DNA from: Capnocytophaga haemolytica
Lineage (GTDB): Bacteria; Bacteroidota; Bacteroidia; Flavobacteriales; Flavobacteriaceae
DNA: 64,000 bases
Assembly (NCBI RefSeq): GCF_001553545.1
Contig: NZ_CP014227.1
Location: 1,155,001 to 1,219,000 of the forward strand
Direction: 5' to 3'
Part shown: piece after piece, positions 34,015 to 42,777 of the stretch
Layout: every line of letters starts with the position of its first letter
Numbering within the stretch: position 1 is the first letter of the stretch
The notes under the pieces: model-generated
What the model was told of the DNA's origin: nothing
Seen by the model: only the letters and a program-made list of their open reading frames with translations
Database searches by the model: none
Made by a program: the position numbers and the translations under genes

Positions 34015-34040
34015 AAGAATGAGCGGCTGAAATCACGTGA

Positions 34041-34048
34041 CAAAGATA
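34041..34048 (-). promoter_or_regulatory. -7 element for the small exported protein gene
   Basis: TATCTTTG on the minus strand (34048-34041), preceded by A+T-rich DNA; no clear TTTG at -33. The leader would be about 20 bases. Confidence 0.5.
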
Positions 34049-34089
34049 CGAATTTTTAGTGAATAATCTATGGAAATGAGAACTTTATC

Positions 34090-34312
34090 AGGTCAATCGC
34101 ACGAAAAAATCGGGTTTATAACTGTATAAAGTGTGTATAATAGAGGGTTTTTGGAGGCTTTGTAACTCGTTAATTGTTCGATGGTTATTCGCTAAACCTA
34201 ATACTAACCTAATACTAACTTAATACTATGGTAATACTGAACTATGATCTGTATCCGTGATGTGTCCGTACTGAATCCGAGATCCAGAGGGTGACTTTTG
34301 TGCGATTGACCT
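34090..34312. repeat. 223-bp segment bounded by 13-bp inverted repeats
   Basis: AGGTCAATCGCAC at 34090-34102 and its exact reverse complement at 34300-34312 bracket a non-coding segment that contains the 11-bp-period array. No target duplication is visible. It covers most of the 370-bp gap before the SUFU gene. It could be a small non-autonomous element, two copies of an operator, or chance. Confidence 0.5.
34194..34284. repeat. Degenerate 11-bp-period array
   Basis: Eight consecutive 11-mers in register from 34194 to 34281. The first four end in TAATAC (TAACCTAATAC and so on); the last three carry TCCG at 34254, 34265 and 34276. The TCCG half matches the reverse complement of the 27822 array. 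Confidence 0.75.
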
Positions 34313-34330
34313 AATTAGCCTATAATTTTA

Positions 34331-34362
34331 TTTGGTAGTTTAAAGATAAAAACCTATTTTTG
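34331..34362 (+). promoter_or_regulatory. Promoter of the SUFU-thrC unit
   Basis: TTTG at 34331-34334, a 20-bp spacer, TATTTTTG at 34355-34362; start codon 23 bases further. Confidence 0.7.
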
Positions 34363-34384
34363 CATTTTAAAATCTTTATATTGT

Positions 34385-35029
34385 ATGACACAAGAAGAGT
34401 ACAAAGCGCGTTTCAGTAAAGATGATGCGCCAGGGTGGGAGGCTATTGATGCTGCCCTCGAAAAACTATACGGGGCGCAAGAGCCGCAACATTTTGCCCC
34501 GATTATCTCCTCAAGGTTTGGTGGAGATGATCCTCTTGACGGGATTAGTATCTATGAGAGCAATAAGCAAGAGCCGCATTTTCACTTTGTGAGCTATGGG
34601 ATGTCGTTCTTGTATTACGACGATGAGTATACAGAGGAAGAGTACAGCGGCTGGGGCTTTGAGTTTACGTATCGGATGAAGAAACAGGGCGACAACAATA
34701 TCTATTGGGTGCAAAACCTGATGCAGAACTTGGCGCGCTACGTCAATGAGAGCAAGCGGTATTTCGATCCGTATCACTTTATTCCTGCCAATGGACCTAT
34801 ACGTTTGGATTACGACACGGATATCACAGCACTTGCCTTTGCTCCCGACCCCGAGCTCGGCACGATTGATACACCAAACGGCAAGGTGCAGTTTTTGCAA
34901 ATGGTAGGGCTTACCTCAGCAGAATACGAGTACTTAAAGCCGCTGAACAACGTAGAGGCCGTGGAGGCACTGCTTAAAAAGATGCAGAGGGATAATCCGC
35001 TGCTCATTACAGATTTAGATAGGAAATAA
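34385..35029 (+). CDS. Suppressor-of-fused (SUFU) domain protein
   Basis: A 214-residue SUFU-domain protein. Visible family marks are PGWEAIDAALEKLYG near the start, DDPLDGISIYES (about residues 48-59), HFHFVSYGMS, and GWGFEFTYRM, followed by QNLMQNLARYV. Bacterial SUFU proteins are cytoplasmic and are often immunity proteins against polymorphic toxins, but many, as here, stand without a toxin. It shares a one-base overlap (TAATG) with thrC, so the two are probably translated together; a functional link with threonine synthesis is not evident. Confidence 0.88.
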   Translation: MTQEEYKARFSKDDAPGWEAIDAALEKLYGAQEPQHFAPIISSRFGGDDPLDGISIYESNKQEPHFHFVSYGMSFLYYDDEYTEEEYSGWGFEFTYRMKKQGDNNIYWVQNLMQNLARYVNESKRYFDPYHFIPANGPIRLDYDTDITALAFAPDPELGTIDTPNGKVQFLQMVGLTSAEYEYLKPLNNVEAVEALLKKMQRDNPLLITDLDRK

Positions 35030-36312
35030 TGAACTATTACAATATACAACACAAAGATGAGGTAGTGTCTTTTAAAGACGCTACTATCAAAGGTTTGGGG
35101 CGTGATAAGGGACTGTTCGTCCCTGAGCGGATACCCGTTTTGCCTATCTCCTTTTTTGAGGAGATAGAGCAGCTTTCTGATAAGGAGGTAGCTACGACTG
35201 CCTTGTATCCTTACGTGGAAGGCTCGATGCGTAGGGAGCAGCTTTCGCAGTTATTGGAGGAGGTGTTTACCTTCCATACGCCGGTGGTGGAGCTGCGAGA
35301 TAACCTTTCGGTATTGGAGCTTTTCCACGGTCCGACTATGGCATTTAAGGACGTAGGGGCGCGCTTTATGGCACGTTGCTTGGGTGCGTTTGCCGATAAG
35401 TCCAAGCCTGTAACGGTACTGGTGGCTACCTCTGGCGATACGGGTAGCGCGGTGGCACACGGCTTTTACGAGGTGGAAGGCGTGCGCGTGGTAATTCTTT
35501 TTCCTAAGGGGAAGGTAAGTGCTTTTCAGCAGTGGCAGATGTGCTCGCTCGGTAAGAACATCACTGCTGTGGCTGTTGAGGGTACTTTTGACGACTGTCA
35601 GGCACTGGTAAAGCAAGCACTCCACGATGAGCGGCTTAATGAGGTGATGGCACTCAGTAGTGCGAACTCTATCAATGTGGCGCGCTTCTTGCCGCAGATG
35701 CTGTATTATTTCTTTGCCTACAAGCAGGTGAAGTCGCACCTCAAAGGTAGGAAGTGGGTGGTATCGGTGCCGAGTGGTAATTTTGGCAATATCACCGCAG
35801 GATTGTATGCGCAAGCGATGGGGCTGCCTATTGCACAATTCATCGCGGCGAACAATGCCAACGATACGTTTTATGAGTATACCCTCACAGGCGATTATAA
35901 GGCTAAGCCTTCGGTAAGCACTTATTCCAATGCTATGGATGTGGGCGATCCGAGTAATTTTGCGCGCATACAGGAGCTTTTTGGCGGGGAGTACGCACTT
36001 ATCAAGGAGAAAGTGCTCGCCTATCGCGTAAGTGATGCGCAAACACTTTCGAAGATAGCAGAAGTAGCACAGCAGGGTTATGTGCTCGACCCGCACGGCG
36101 CAGTGGCACTCACCGCCTTAGAGCATTACCTAAAAGGGGGGCAGTATGGCACTTTCTTAGCTACAGCTCACCCACAGAAGTTCGATGCTGTATTGCGCAA
36201 GGTGCTTCCTGATTTTAAGGCTCCTGAGGTGGATTTAGAGGGCTGCGCTGCTTTGCAAATCCCCAATGATTATAAGGTGTATTTGAAAGTGTTGGGGGTA
36301 GAGAGTAAATAG
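35029..36312 (+). CDS. thrC: Threonine synthase
   Basis: Threonine synthase, 427 residues, a PLP enzyme making threonine from O-phosphohomoserine. The start (YYNIQHKDEVVSFKDATIKGLG) is typical. The PLP lysine lies in HGPTMAFKDVGARF (about residues 99-112), with the SGDTGSAVAHGF loop and SVPSGNFGNITAG phosphate-binding loop later. It is of the long, E. coli-like class. The start overlaps the SUFU stop by one base, and a strong hairpin follows at 36341. Confidence 0.97.
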   Translation: MNYYNIQHKDEVVSFKDATIKGLGRDKGLFVPERIPVLPISFFEEIEQLSDKEVATTALYPYVEGSMRREQLSQLLEEVFTFHTPVVELRDNLSVLELFHGPTMAFKDVGARFMARCLGAFADKSKPVTVLVATSGDTGSAVAHGFYEVEGVRVVILFPKGKVSAFQQWQMCSLGKNITAVAVEGTFDDCQALVKQALHDERLNEVMALSSANSINVARFLPQMLYYFFAYKQVKSHLKGRKWVVSVPSGNFGNITAGLYAQAMGLPIAQFIAANNANDTFYEYTLTGDYKAKPSVSTYSNAMDVGDPSNFARIQELFGGEYALIKEKVLAYRVSDAQTLSKIAEVAQQGYVLDPHGAVALTALEHYLKGGQYGTFLATAHPQKFDAVLRKVLPDFKAPEVDLEGCAALQIPNDYKVYLKVLGVESK

Positions 36313-36340
36313 TAAAGAGGTGCAACGTGCACAGCGAATT

Positions 36341-36387
36341 AATAAAGCCAGCCGCTTGTAGGTGTTTCCTACAAAGGCTGGCTTATT
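36341..36387 (+). terminator. Terminator after thrC
   Basis: AATAAAGCCAGCC (36341-36353) and TTGTAGG (36356-36362) pair with CCTACAA and GGCTGGCTTATT up to 36387, a long stem with a 5-base loop. The AGCCAGCC core recurs in the terminator at 39386. Confidence 0.85.
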
Positions 36388-36488
36388 TAATCGCTTGTGT
36401 GGCTGGTAGCCTACACTCAATTTTACGTCGCTTAACTTAAGCTTAGTGTCATCATTACTAAATGTTTAAAGTTACGTGTTTATGTGTG

Positions 36489-37388
36489 TTACATCCCATA
36501 TCTAAACCCTATGGAGATGTGTGGAGCGGGGTTAAATCGATAGTCGGTATTGTCATTAAAAATACTTTTGAGGGAGCGCTCGGAGAGTTGTACAGAGCGG
36601 GCATAGTCTACCCCTACACTGGCAAAGATAGAGGTCTTCTCGCTGAAATAGTATACTGGTGAAATGCTTCCGCTGAGCTGCATCATTCCGAAGAGCTTCC
36701 AATCGCCTTCGCGCTTTACTATGGCGCTCATTCCATCACCCTCTAAGGCGTTGAGTTCTAATTTCCAATGCTCGTCCCATTTGCGTGCAGCGGCGATCTT
36801 TATCGTAGAGGTTAGTTCGGCTGAGAACTCGTATTTTCCTTCAAGGGAGTATCTGAGGTAGAGCATAGGCATCAGCATCGGCAACCCCAAGGCATTGCTC
36901 ACTCCTCCGCCTACCCCAACAAGGAGGTTGGGGCGCCATTGATAGGCAAAGATAGCTCCGCCACTGCCGAGTACTTGTTGCCAAGAGGTGTCGTGGGTAT
37001 CTGAATAGAATCCTGCACCAAGGGAACACATCAGCAGCCAACGCTCAGAGAGTGGACGCACGTGAGCGAGGTTGAGCCCTGCGTTGAAGAGTTTTGAAGG
37101 TACAAGGGCTTTGGCAGCATCGTGATTGCTCATTGTAGCGTAAGCAGCGTTAAAGCCGATGAGCCAAGCGCTAGGCTGACCAGAGTCGTTCTGCTCGTAG
37201 AAGACGGGCAAAGTACCTTGCAAGCTGTATTTGAGCATATCGCCTGAGCCAATAGTAGGTGAGGGTTCATCCTCAGGGACGTGGTCGTCTTTGAGTTTGC
37301 TATCGGTGATTAGGTCGGTTCTGATGATGACCTGCCCTTGTGATAAGAGCGGTAATACTATTAATAACAGCCAAATATATTTTCTCAT
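36489..37388 (-). CDS. Outer-membrane beta-barrel protein (DUF6268-like)
   Basis: A 299-residue exported protein: signal peptide MRKYIWLLLIVLPLLSQGQ, then amphipathic beta strands with alternating hydrophobic and polar residues and a C-terminal aromatic-type end (HISIGFRYGM). It resembles DUF6268 barrel proteins of Bacteroidota. The start at 37388 is chosen because it begins a clean signal peptide; an ATG 14 codons upstream would bury it. Its substrate or role is unknown. The next barrel gene upstream (37470) is separated by 81 bp, so the two may be co-transcribed. Confidence 0.8.
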   Translation of the reverse strand: MRKYIWLLLIVLPLLSQGQVIIRTDLITDSKLKDDHVPEDEPSPTIGSGDMLKYSLQGTLPVFYEQNDSGQPSAWLIGFNAAYATMSNHDAAKALVPSKLFNAGLNLAHVRPLSERWLLMCSLGAGFYSDTHDTSWQQVLGSGGAIFAYQWRPNLLVGVGGGVSNALGLPMLMPMLYLRYSLEGKYEFSAELTSTIKIAAARKWDEHWKLELNALEGDGMSAIVKREGDWKLFGMMQLSGSISPVYYFSEKTSIFASVGVDYARSVQLSERSLKSIFNDNTDYRFNPAPHISIGFRYGM

Positions 37389-37469
37389 AATCGATATTTT
37401 TGTTTTTAGCAATAGAAGAATAAGCGGCATAGGTAGTGTGGGCTACTTACACCGCTTTTATATTGTAAA

Positions 37470-38132
37470 TCAAAATATTTTTATTCCCACTATGAAGCTG
37501 AGAGTCATATTATGGGTATTGCCGTAAGTATCCTTAGGCAGTACGTTTAAAAATCCATAACTGAACTGAGCCGAACTCGTGAAGCGTCCTACTTCTACCC
37601 CTAAACCAGCTTGTAAACCTACATCAAAAGGCCTAAAACCAGCATTGCTACCTGTGCCGATGGTCATTTTATGGTTTTTAGTGGTTTGATGCTCACTTCC
37701 ATTAGGATCTTTGATAGTGATTTCTTCTTTATCTCTACCATATACCCCTACTGCATAATACGTACCAACACGAGCGACGAATGTTACCTTATCATCGATA
37801 GGTACACGATATCTGAAATGCACGGGTAGTTCTAAATAGCTACGGGTGCAATAATGCTCATCTGTACGATTATTGGTCTCTACTTCACTTGAGTTTCCTT
37901 TTACAGAAAAGACTAAGCCTGTTTCGAACCCAACTCCTTTTGGGAAATCGACTGTAAGAAGTAATCCTGCATTCACACCTGAATTTGCGTTGTTCTCAAA
38001 GTCGTAGTCATCGACAAAATAAAGTTTTGAGATATTAAGCCCTGCACGAGCTTCTAAGCCTACGGTGGACTGTGCCATCGCTGTAAAACTGCCCACGACA
38101 AGGGCAACAAATGTTAAAAATAATTTTCTCAT
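37470..38132 (-). CDS. Outer-membrane beta-barrel protein (PorT-like family)
   Basis: A 220-residue exported barrel: signal MRKLFLTFVALVVGSFTAMAQ, then strands such as VGLEARAGLNISKLYF, GVGFETGLVFSVKG, YLELPVHFRYRVP, and a closing strand MTLSFIVGIKIF. The spacing and the LxLPxxFRY strand match the OMP_b-brl_2/PorT-like family. Role unknown. It is divergent from the AraC gene at 38429, and the 296-bp space between them holds two facing promoters and a hairpin, so the regulator may control it. Confidence 0.85.
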   Translation of the reverse strand: MRKLFLTFVALVVGSFTAMAQSTVGLEARAGLNISKLYFVDDYDFENNANSGVNAGLLLTVDFPKGVGFETGLVFSVKGNSSEVETNNRTDEHYCTRSYLELPVHFRYRVPIDDKVTFVARVGTYYAVGVYGRDKEEITIKDPNGSEHQTTKNHKMTIGTGSNAGFRPFDVGLQAGLGVEVGRFTSSAQFSYGFLNVLPKDTYGNTHNMTLSFIVGIKIF

Positions 38133-38225
38133 AACAAATATTAGGTTATATTTCTTTTCTGTATTTTAATGTTCTCTTTCTCTATGTGTTAGTTGTTTTT
38201 ATCACTATAAAAAGAAAGAAATTAT

Positions 38226-38256
38226 TTTGTCATTTAGATTGTTTTATATACTTTTG
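38226..38256 (+). promoter_or_regulatory. Promoter reading toward the AraC gene
   Basis: TTTG at 38226-38229, an exact 19-bp spacer, TACTTTTG at 38249-38256. Transcription would start near 38263, leaving a leader of about 165 bases that begins with the palindrome at 38272. Confidence 0.65.
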
Positions 38257-38271
38257 CTTTTAAACTATTCT

Positions 38272-38321
38272 CCTACCCTATAAGTAGGCTATAAATAGTC
38301 CATATAGCCTACTTAGGTAGG
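38272..38321. promoter_or_regulatory. Palindrome between divergent barrel and AraC genes
   Basis: CCTACC-ctat-AAGTAGGCTATA (38272-38293) pairs with TATAGCCTACTTAGGTAGG (38303-38321); the core AAGTAGGCTATA is a perfect 12-bp arm. It could be an operator or an RNA hairpin present in both leaders. Confidence 0.65.
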
Positions 38322-38352
38322 ATGAGGTATTTAACCTTAGGAATTTACGAGG

Positions 38353-38360
38353 CAAAGGTA
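38353..38360 (-). promoter_or_regulatory. -7 element reading toward the barrel genes
   Basis: TACCTTTG on the minus strand (38360-38353). Its -33 partner is weak. If used, transcription would start near 38347 and cross the palindrome, so the two divergent transcripts would overlap by about 85 bases. Confidence 0.5.
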
Positions 38361-38428
38361 CGGCAATGAGATAAAGAAGTGTTATACCTGATTTATTATT
38401 TTTTATACTTGGTTGATAATTTAGATTT

Positions 38429-39367
38429 ATGAGACATATTAATGCTGAAAACATAGAAGAATTAGCACTATCTCAAGTACATAACAGTATGAAACAGGAG
38501 TTTTTATTCGATTCGCAAGAGATAGGTAGCCATACGCTGTACCGTGGGCAGTCTTGCTTTTCGGAAGATGTATTACTTGAAGGTAGAGAGGATATTCCTT
38601 TAGTGCGGTTTTGCTATATGAGGCAATCGAAATACGGTTTGTGTATGGAAACGCCACACCTTGGGAATATGCATATCAGAAAAGGGGAATACATCCTATT
38701 TTTTAGTAAAGAGGGGTATCATATCCAAGAGGCTTTTAAGCAGGATGATTTGTGTGAGGGCATCACTATAAACGTGAATGCGGCTCATTTTCAGTCAATA
38801 GCAGAGCAGTATTCAGAGGTGTTTATGCCACACTTTGAGCGATATGAAGCGGGTAAGGGCTTCTTCCTTACTGAAAAACCTTGTTATACTAAGCATTTTG
38901 AGGTAGTGCAGATACTTAGGCAGCTTCAAGATCATCAGCTTTTGGGCAATAGTGCCAATGTTTATGCAGATCTTAAAGTGTTGGAGCTTTTTCTTCTGCT
39001 ATTTACAGAAGCTGAGGGTAGGGCAGTAGGCAAATACAGGAAGCACGCTGCCGATTGCGATCGTTTAGAAGAGGTACAGCATATTATCACATCAGATTTG
39101 TGGCATACGCCTTCCATTGAGGTGCTCGCACATAAGGTAGGCTTAAACCCTACGAAGCTGTGTGTGAGTTTTAAGGAGGCGTACGGCACTACGGTCTACG
39201 GCTACCTCTTTGAGCACAAGATGCAACTGGCACGCCGCTTGCTCACAGAAACGGATATGAATGTGAGCGAAGTGGCGTGGGAGTGTGGATATACCTACGT
39301 GTCGCACTTTTCAAAGGCGTTTAAGAAGCGGTGGGGGGTGGTGCCTTCTTTAATGAGTAAAGAGTAG
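38429..39367 (+). CDS. AraC-family transcriptional regulator
   Basis: A 312-residue regulator. The N-terminal ~200 residues form a sensing domain I cannot match to a ligand. The C-terminal AraC/XylS domain has two helix-turn-helix units: SIEVLAHKVGLNPTKLCVSFKE, then NVSEVAWECGYTYVSHFSKAFKK with the conserved GY..xSHFSKAFKKRWGxxPS signature. It is divergent from two outer-membrane barrel genes and may regulate them; the palindrome at 38272 is a candidate target. A strong terminator follows directly. Confidence 0.92.
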   Translation: MRHINAENIEELALSQVHNSMKQEFLFDSQEIGSHTLYRGQSCFSEDVLLEGREDIPLVRFCYMRQSKYGLCMETPHLGNMHIRKGEYILFFSKEGYHIQEAFKQDDLCEGITINVNAAHFQSIAEQYSEVFMPHFERYEAGKGFFLTEKPCYTKHFEVVQILRQLQDHQLLGNSANVYADLKVLELFLLLFTEAEGRAVGKYRKHAADCDRLEEVQHIITSDLWHTPSIEVLAHKVGLNPTKLCVSFKEAYGTTVYGYLFEHKMQLARRLLTETDMNVSEVAWECGYTYVSHFSKAFKKRWGVVPSLMSKE

Positions 39368-39475
39368 AGAACAGAGAGTAAAGAGAAGCCAGCCACCAGT
39401 AGGGTTATGCCTTACTGGCGGCTGGCTTTTTGTTTCTCGCTTCTGATTACTTATCTCTTATCTCTCATTTCTCAT
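39361..39475. repeat. 7-bp-period arrays flanking a terminator
   Basis: AGAGTAG, AGAACAG, AGAGTAA and AGAGAAG (39361-39388) cover the end of the AraC gene and run into the terminator stem. After the T-run, five heptads from 39441 (TTCTGAT, TACTTAT, CTCTTAT and so on) follow; they are rich in the complement of the first array. Confidence 0.75.
39386..39433 (+). terminator. Terminator of the AraC gene
   Basis: AAGCCAGCC and CCAGTAGGG pair with CCTTACTGG and GGCTGGCTT, then TTTTTG. Same AGCCAGCC core as the thrC terminator. Confidence 0.9.
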
Positions 39476-39572
39476 TGCTGTTTTATCAATAAATCCTATC
39501 AATCATTATGTAATTGATAATAGCTGAAGAAGCCTAAAAGATAGTAAAGGGAGGTTTTTGGGTAGGAATATT

Positions 39573-39660
39573 ATCCGTAGATCATCCGTACTGCATCCGT
39601 ATTGATACCGGAGTTGCTCTTACCTTGCTCTTACGTTGCTCTTACCTTCTTCTTAGGTTT
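39573..39660. repeat. Degenerate 11-bp-period array
   Basis: Eight 11-mers in register. The first three start ATCCGTA (39573, 39584, 39595); units five to seven start CTCTTAC (39617, 39628, 39639). It lies in the 630-bp gap before the M16 genes, directly followed by a 7-bp-period array. Confidence 0.8.
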
Positions 39661-39695
39661 GAGGTGTGAGGTATGGGGTATGAGGTGTTAGCTGT
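39654..39695. repeat. 7-bp-period array (GAGGTnT)
   Basis: TAGGTTT, GAGGTGT, GAGGTAT, GGGGTAT, GAGGTGT, TAGCTGT in register. The array takes over from the 11-bp array with no gap. Confidence 0.8.
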
Positions 39696-39790
39696 TGTGA
39701 AAATATGTTGTGTTGTGGTATTGTTAAAAAGATGGGGCAAAAGTACAAAATATTTTATAATGGACAATAGATAATGAATATTTTTTTTAG

Positions 39791-39837
39791 AAAGCAGAGA
39801 TCAGGGGGGCAGGGATCAGAGGTCAGGAGGCAGGTGC
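39791..39837. repeat. 7-bp-period array (CAG every 7 bp)
   Basis: CAG recurs at 39795, 39802, 39810, 39817, 39824 and 39831, with one 8-bp step. Between this and the promoter at 39891 there is only A/G-rich DNA. Confidence 0.7.
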
Positions 39838-39890
39838 GGGAAATGAGAAGGGGGAAGTGAGTGTATTAAGAGCAAAAAAGTAGGCGTTTA

Positions 39891-39922
39891 TTTGGTGGAG
39901 TGGGGGAAAAGTTGTACTTTTG
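39891..39922 (+). promoter_or_regulatory. Promoter of the M16 peptidase operon
   Basis: TTTG at 39891-39894, a 20-bp spacer, TACTTTTG at 39915-39922; start codon 76 bases further. Confidence 0.75.
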
Positions 39923-39997
39923 CGGCGGGATTTAGGATTGGGTTTGGCACTCTAAGGCTTAGTTCTTAACCCCTGATTACTAATAATTACCATCAAT

Positions 39998-41326
39998 ATG
40001 AACAAATTATTATCAATAACAGCAGCAGTATTTTCATCAGCAGTTATGGCACAGGAAGTAGTTTTTGAAGAATACGATTTAAAGAACGGGATGCACGTGA
40101 TTCTGCATCAGGATAATAGGGCACCGGTGGTAGCCGTGGGCGTGATGTACCACGTGGGGGCTAAGGACGAAGACCGCAACCGCACAGGCTTTGCGCACTT
40201 CTTTGAGCACTTGCTCTTTGAGGGGTCGGAGTATATCCCACGCGGCAAGTGGTTCGATATTGTTTCTTCCAATGGCGGACAGAATAATGCCTTTACCACA
40301 CAGGACAAGACCTACTACTACGAAGTGTTGCCCTCTAACAAGTTGCAATTGGGCTTATGGCTTGAGTCTGAACGACTGCTGCACCCCGTCATCAACGAGA
40401 TAGGCGTGAGCACGCAAAACGCCGTAGTGAAGGAAGAGAAGAATGTGCGTATTGACAATGCTCCTTATGGCAAGATAATGTACCGCACGGGTATCAACCC
40501 CTATCTCTTTAAGAAGCACCCTTACGCCGAGTCGGTGATTGGGAAGATTGAGCACTTAGACGCTGCCAAGCTCAATGAGTTTATCGCCTTTAAGAAGAAG
40601 TTTTACAATCCTAACAATGCTACACTGGTGGTAACAGGCGACTTTGACAAGGCGCAAGCTAAGCAGTGGATTGAAGGCTACTTTGCCAATATACCCAATA
40701 CAGGGGCAAAGATCGTGCGCCATAAGGTAGTGGAAGACCCTATCACCCAAACGATAAAGGTAACGGAGTACGACCCTAACATACAGATACCCGTGAAGCT
40801 CTACGCCTATCGCACCCCTGCAATGACAGAGCGCGATGCGTATGTGTTGGAGCTCATTGCCTCTATCCTCACCGATGGCAAGAGTTCACGCCTCTACAAG
40901 AAGCTCGTAGACGATAAGAAGATGGCAATGCAAGTGCTTGCCTTCTCTGACTCGCAAGAGGACTATGGTTGTTACATTATGGGGGTATTGCCAATGCCTG
41001 GGGTAACCCTTGAGCAGGTAGGCAAAGAGATGGACGAGGAGATAGAAAAGCTACAGAACCAGCTCATCTCACAACGCGAGTTTGAGAAGCTACAAAACCA
41101 AATAGAGAACCAATATGTGAACCAAAATGCCAATATGGAAGGCATTGCGCTTTCGCTGGCGGATAACTACACCTTCCATAAGGATACGAACCGCATCAAC
41201 AAGTCGATAGATACCTATCGCTCTATCACCCGTGAGGATATACAGCGTGTGGCAAAGCAGTACCTGAATAAGAACCAACGCTTAGACCTCGACTATTTAC
41301 CCAAAACCGATAACCCTAAAAAGTAG
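39998..41326 (+). CDS. M16 family zinc peptidase, catalytic subunit
   Basis: A 442-residue M16 (pitrilysin/processing-peptidase type) peptidase with signal peptide MNKLLSITAAVFSSAVMAQ, so it acts in the periplasm or at the surface. The inverted zinc motif HFFEH (about residues 67-71) is intact, and the distal Glu lies about 75 residues later in VVKEEKNVRID. Like other M16B enzymes, it is followed at once (5 bp) by a second M16 gene lacking the zinc motif, and the two likely form a heterodimer that degrades peptides. Confidence 0.94.
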   Translation: MNKLLSITAAVFSSAVMAQEVVFEEYDLKNGMHVILHQDNRAPVVAVGVMYHVGAKDEDRNRTGFAHFFEHLLFEGSEYIPRGKWFDIVSSNGGQNNAFTTQDKTYYYEVLPSNKLQLGLWLESERLLHPVINEIGVSTQNAVVKEEKNVRIDNAPYGKIMYRTGINPYLFKKHPYAESVIGKIEHLDAAKLNEFIAFKKKFYNPNNATLVVTGDFDKAQAKQWIEGYFANIPNTGAKIVRHKVVEDPITQTIKVTEYDPNIQIPVKLYAYRTPAMTERDAYVLELIASILTDGKSSRLYKKLVDDKKMAMQVLAFSDSQEDYGCYIMGVLPMPGVTLEQVGKEMDEEIEKLQNQLISQREFEKLQNQIENQYVNQNANMEGIALSLADNYTFHKDTNRINKSIDTYRSITREDIQRVAKQYLNKNQRLDLDYLPKTDNPKK

Positions 41327-41331
41327 CAGCT

Positions 41332-42771
41332 ATGAGACGTATACAATTGATATTCACGATATTATTTACAACGATTGCAACAATGGCAACAGCGCAGATA
41401 GATAGAAGCAAGCAACCCCAATCGGGACCTACCCCCAGCATCAACTTAGGCGAACCCAAGACCTATAAACTCCCCAACGGACTCACGCTCCTTGTAGTGG
41501 AGAACCATAAGCTACCACGCGTAGCTGTGCAACTCACCCTTGACGAACTGCCTGTATTGGAGGGCGATAAGGCAGGGATAAGTCAGTTGATTTCGTATAT
41601 GTTGGGCAATGGCACCACTACTATCCCCAAGGATAAGTTCAATGAGGAGATAGACTACCTCGCTGCTTATGTAACACTCTCGCCAGACGGGGGCTATATG
41701 CAGTCGCTATCGAAGTACTTTCCGCGCGTACTAGAGCTAATGGCAGATGCAGCTTTGCACCCTATGTTCACTCAGGAGGAGTTAGATAAAAACAAAGCAC
41801 AGCTCTTGCAAGAACTCAAAGCGGGCGAAAACAGCGCAGCGGCGATTGCTCAGCGCGTGTTGCGCGTGTTGCGCTATAGCAAGAAGCACCCTTATGGGGA
41901 GTACGTAACTGAGGCAAGTCTTAAGAAGATTACCCTCAAAGATGTGAAGGACTTTTACCAGCGTCATTTTGTGCCTAATAACGCCTATATGGTGGTAACG
42001 GGCGATGTGAATCCTACGGAGGTAGAAAGCCTTGTGAGTAAGTACTTCAAGGATTGGAAGCCTGTGAAGACGAAGCGTGCGGCACTCTTCACCCCTGAGG
42101 ATGTTAAGACTACTGAGATAGACTTTGTAGATCTCGACAACGCCGTACAGTCGGAGATACGCATCACCAACCTCATCGACCTGAAGATGAAGGACAAGGA
42201 CTACTTTCCGCTCTTGATAGCTAACAGCATCTTAGGGGGCGACTTTGGTAGCTACATCAATATGAACCTGCGCGAAAAGCACGGCTACACCTACGGGGCA
42301 AGCAGCAGCTTTAATCCCAACAAGTGGACAAAGGGTGCTTTTGGCATTACCACCCAAGTGCGCAATGCCGTAACTGATAGTGCCGTAGTAGAGGTGCTGA
42401 AAGAAATCAAGCGCATACAGACAGATGACGTGAGCGATGAGAAGCTCGCACAAGCAAAGGCACAGTATTTGGGTCAGTTTATTATGGCAACCGAGAAACC
42501 ACAGACCACCGCGCGCTATGCCATCAACATCAAGACACAAGGCTTGCCTGCAGACTTCTACAAGAACTATATCGCCAACATCAATGCCGTAACTAAGGAA
42601 GACGTGAAGCGCGTAGCCAATAAGTACTTTAAAGCGAATAACCTGCGCATCATTGTAGTGGGTAAAGGTGCAGAAGTAGCTAAATCCTTAGAACAAGTGC
42701 AGTTTGAGGGTAAGAAGATAGAGGTGAAGCAGTTTGATAAATACGGGGAGGCTCAGGGGCAGAAGAGATAG
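41332..42771 (+). CDS. M16 family peptidase, non-catalytic partner
   Basis: A 479-residue M16 paralogue with signal MRRIQLIFTILFTTIATMATAQ. Where the zinc motif should be it reads SQLISYMLGNG, so it cannot bind zinc. The C-terminal half keeps the substrate-binding Arg/Tyr region NLREKHGYTYGASSSF that the partner needs. This split of zinc site and R/Y site between two chains is the known arrangement of heterodimeric M16B peptidases. It is co-transcribed with the catalytic gene. Confidence 0.93.
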   Translation: MRRIQLIFTILFTTIATMATAQIDRSKQPQSGPTPSINLGEPKTYKLPNGLTLLVVENHKLPRVAVQLTLDELPVLEGDKAGISQLISYMLGNGTTTIPKDKFNEEIDYLAAYVTLSPDGGYMQSLSKYFPRVLELMADAALHPMFTQEELDKNKAQLLQELKAGENSAAAIAQRVLRVLRYSKKHPYGEYVTEASLKKITLKDVKDFYQRHFVPNNAYMVVTGDVNPTEVESLVSKYFKDWKPVKTKRAALFTPEDVKTTEIDFVDLDNAVQSEIRITNLIDLKMKDKDYFPLLIANSILGGDFGSYINMNLREKHGYTYGASSSFNPNKWTKGAFGITTQVRNAVTDSAVVEVLKEIKRIQTDDVSDEKLAQAKAQYLGQFIMATEKPQTTARYAINIKTQGLPADFYKNYIANINAVTKEDVKRVANKYFKANNLRIIVVGKGAEVAKSLEQVQFEGKKIEVKQFDKYGEAQGQKR

Positions 42772-42777
42772 AGGGGT

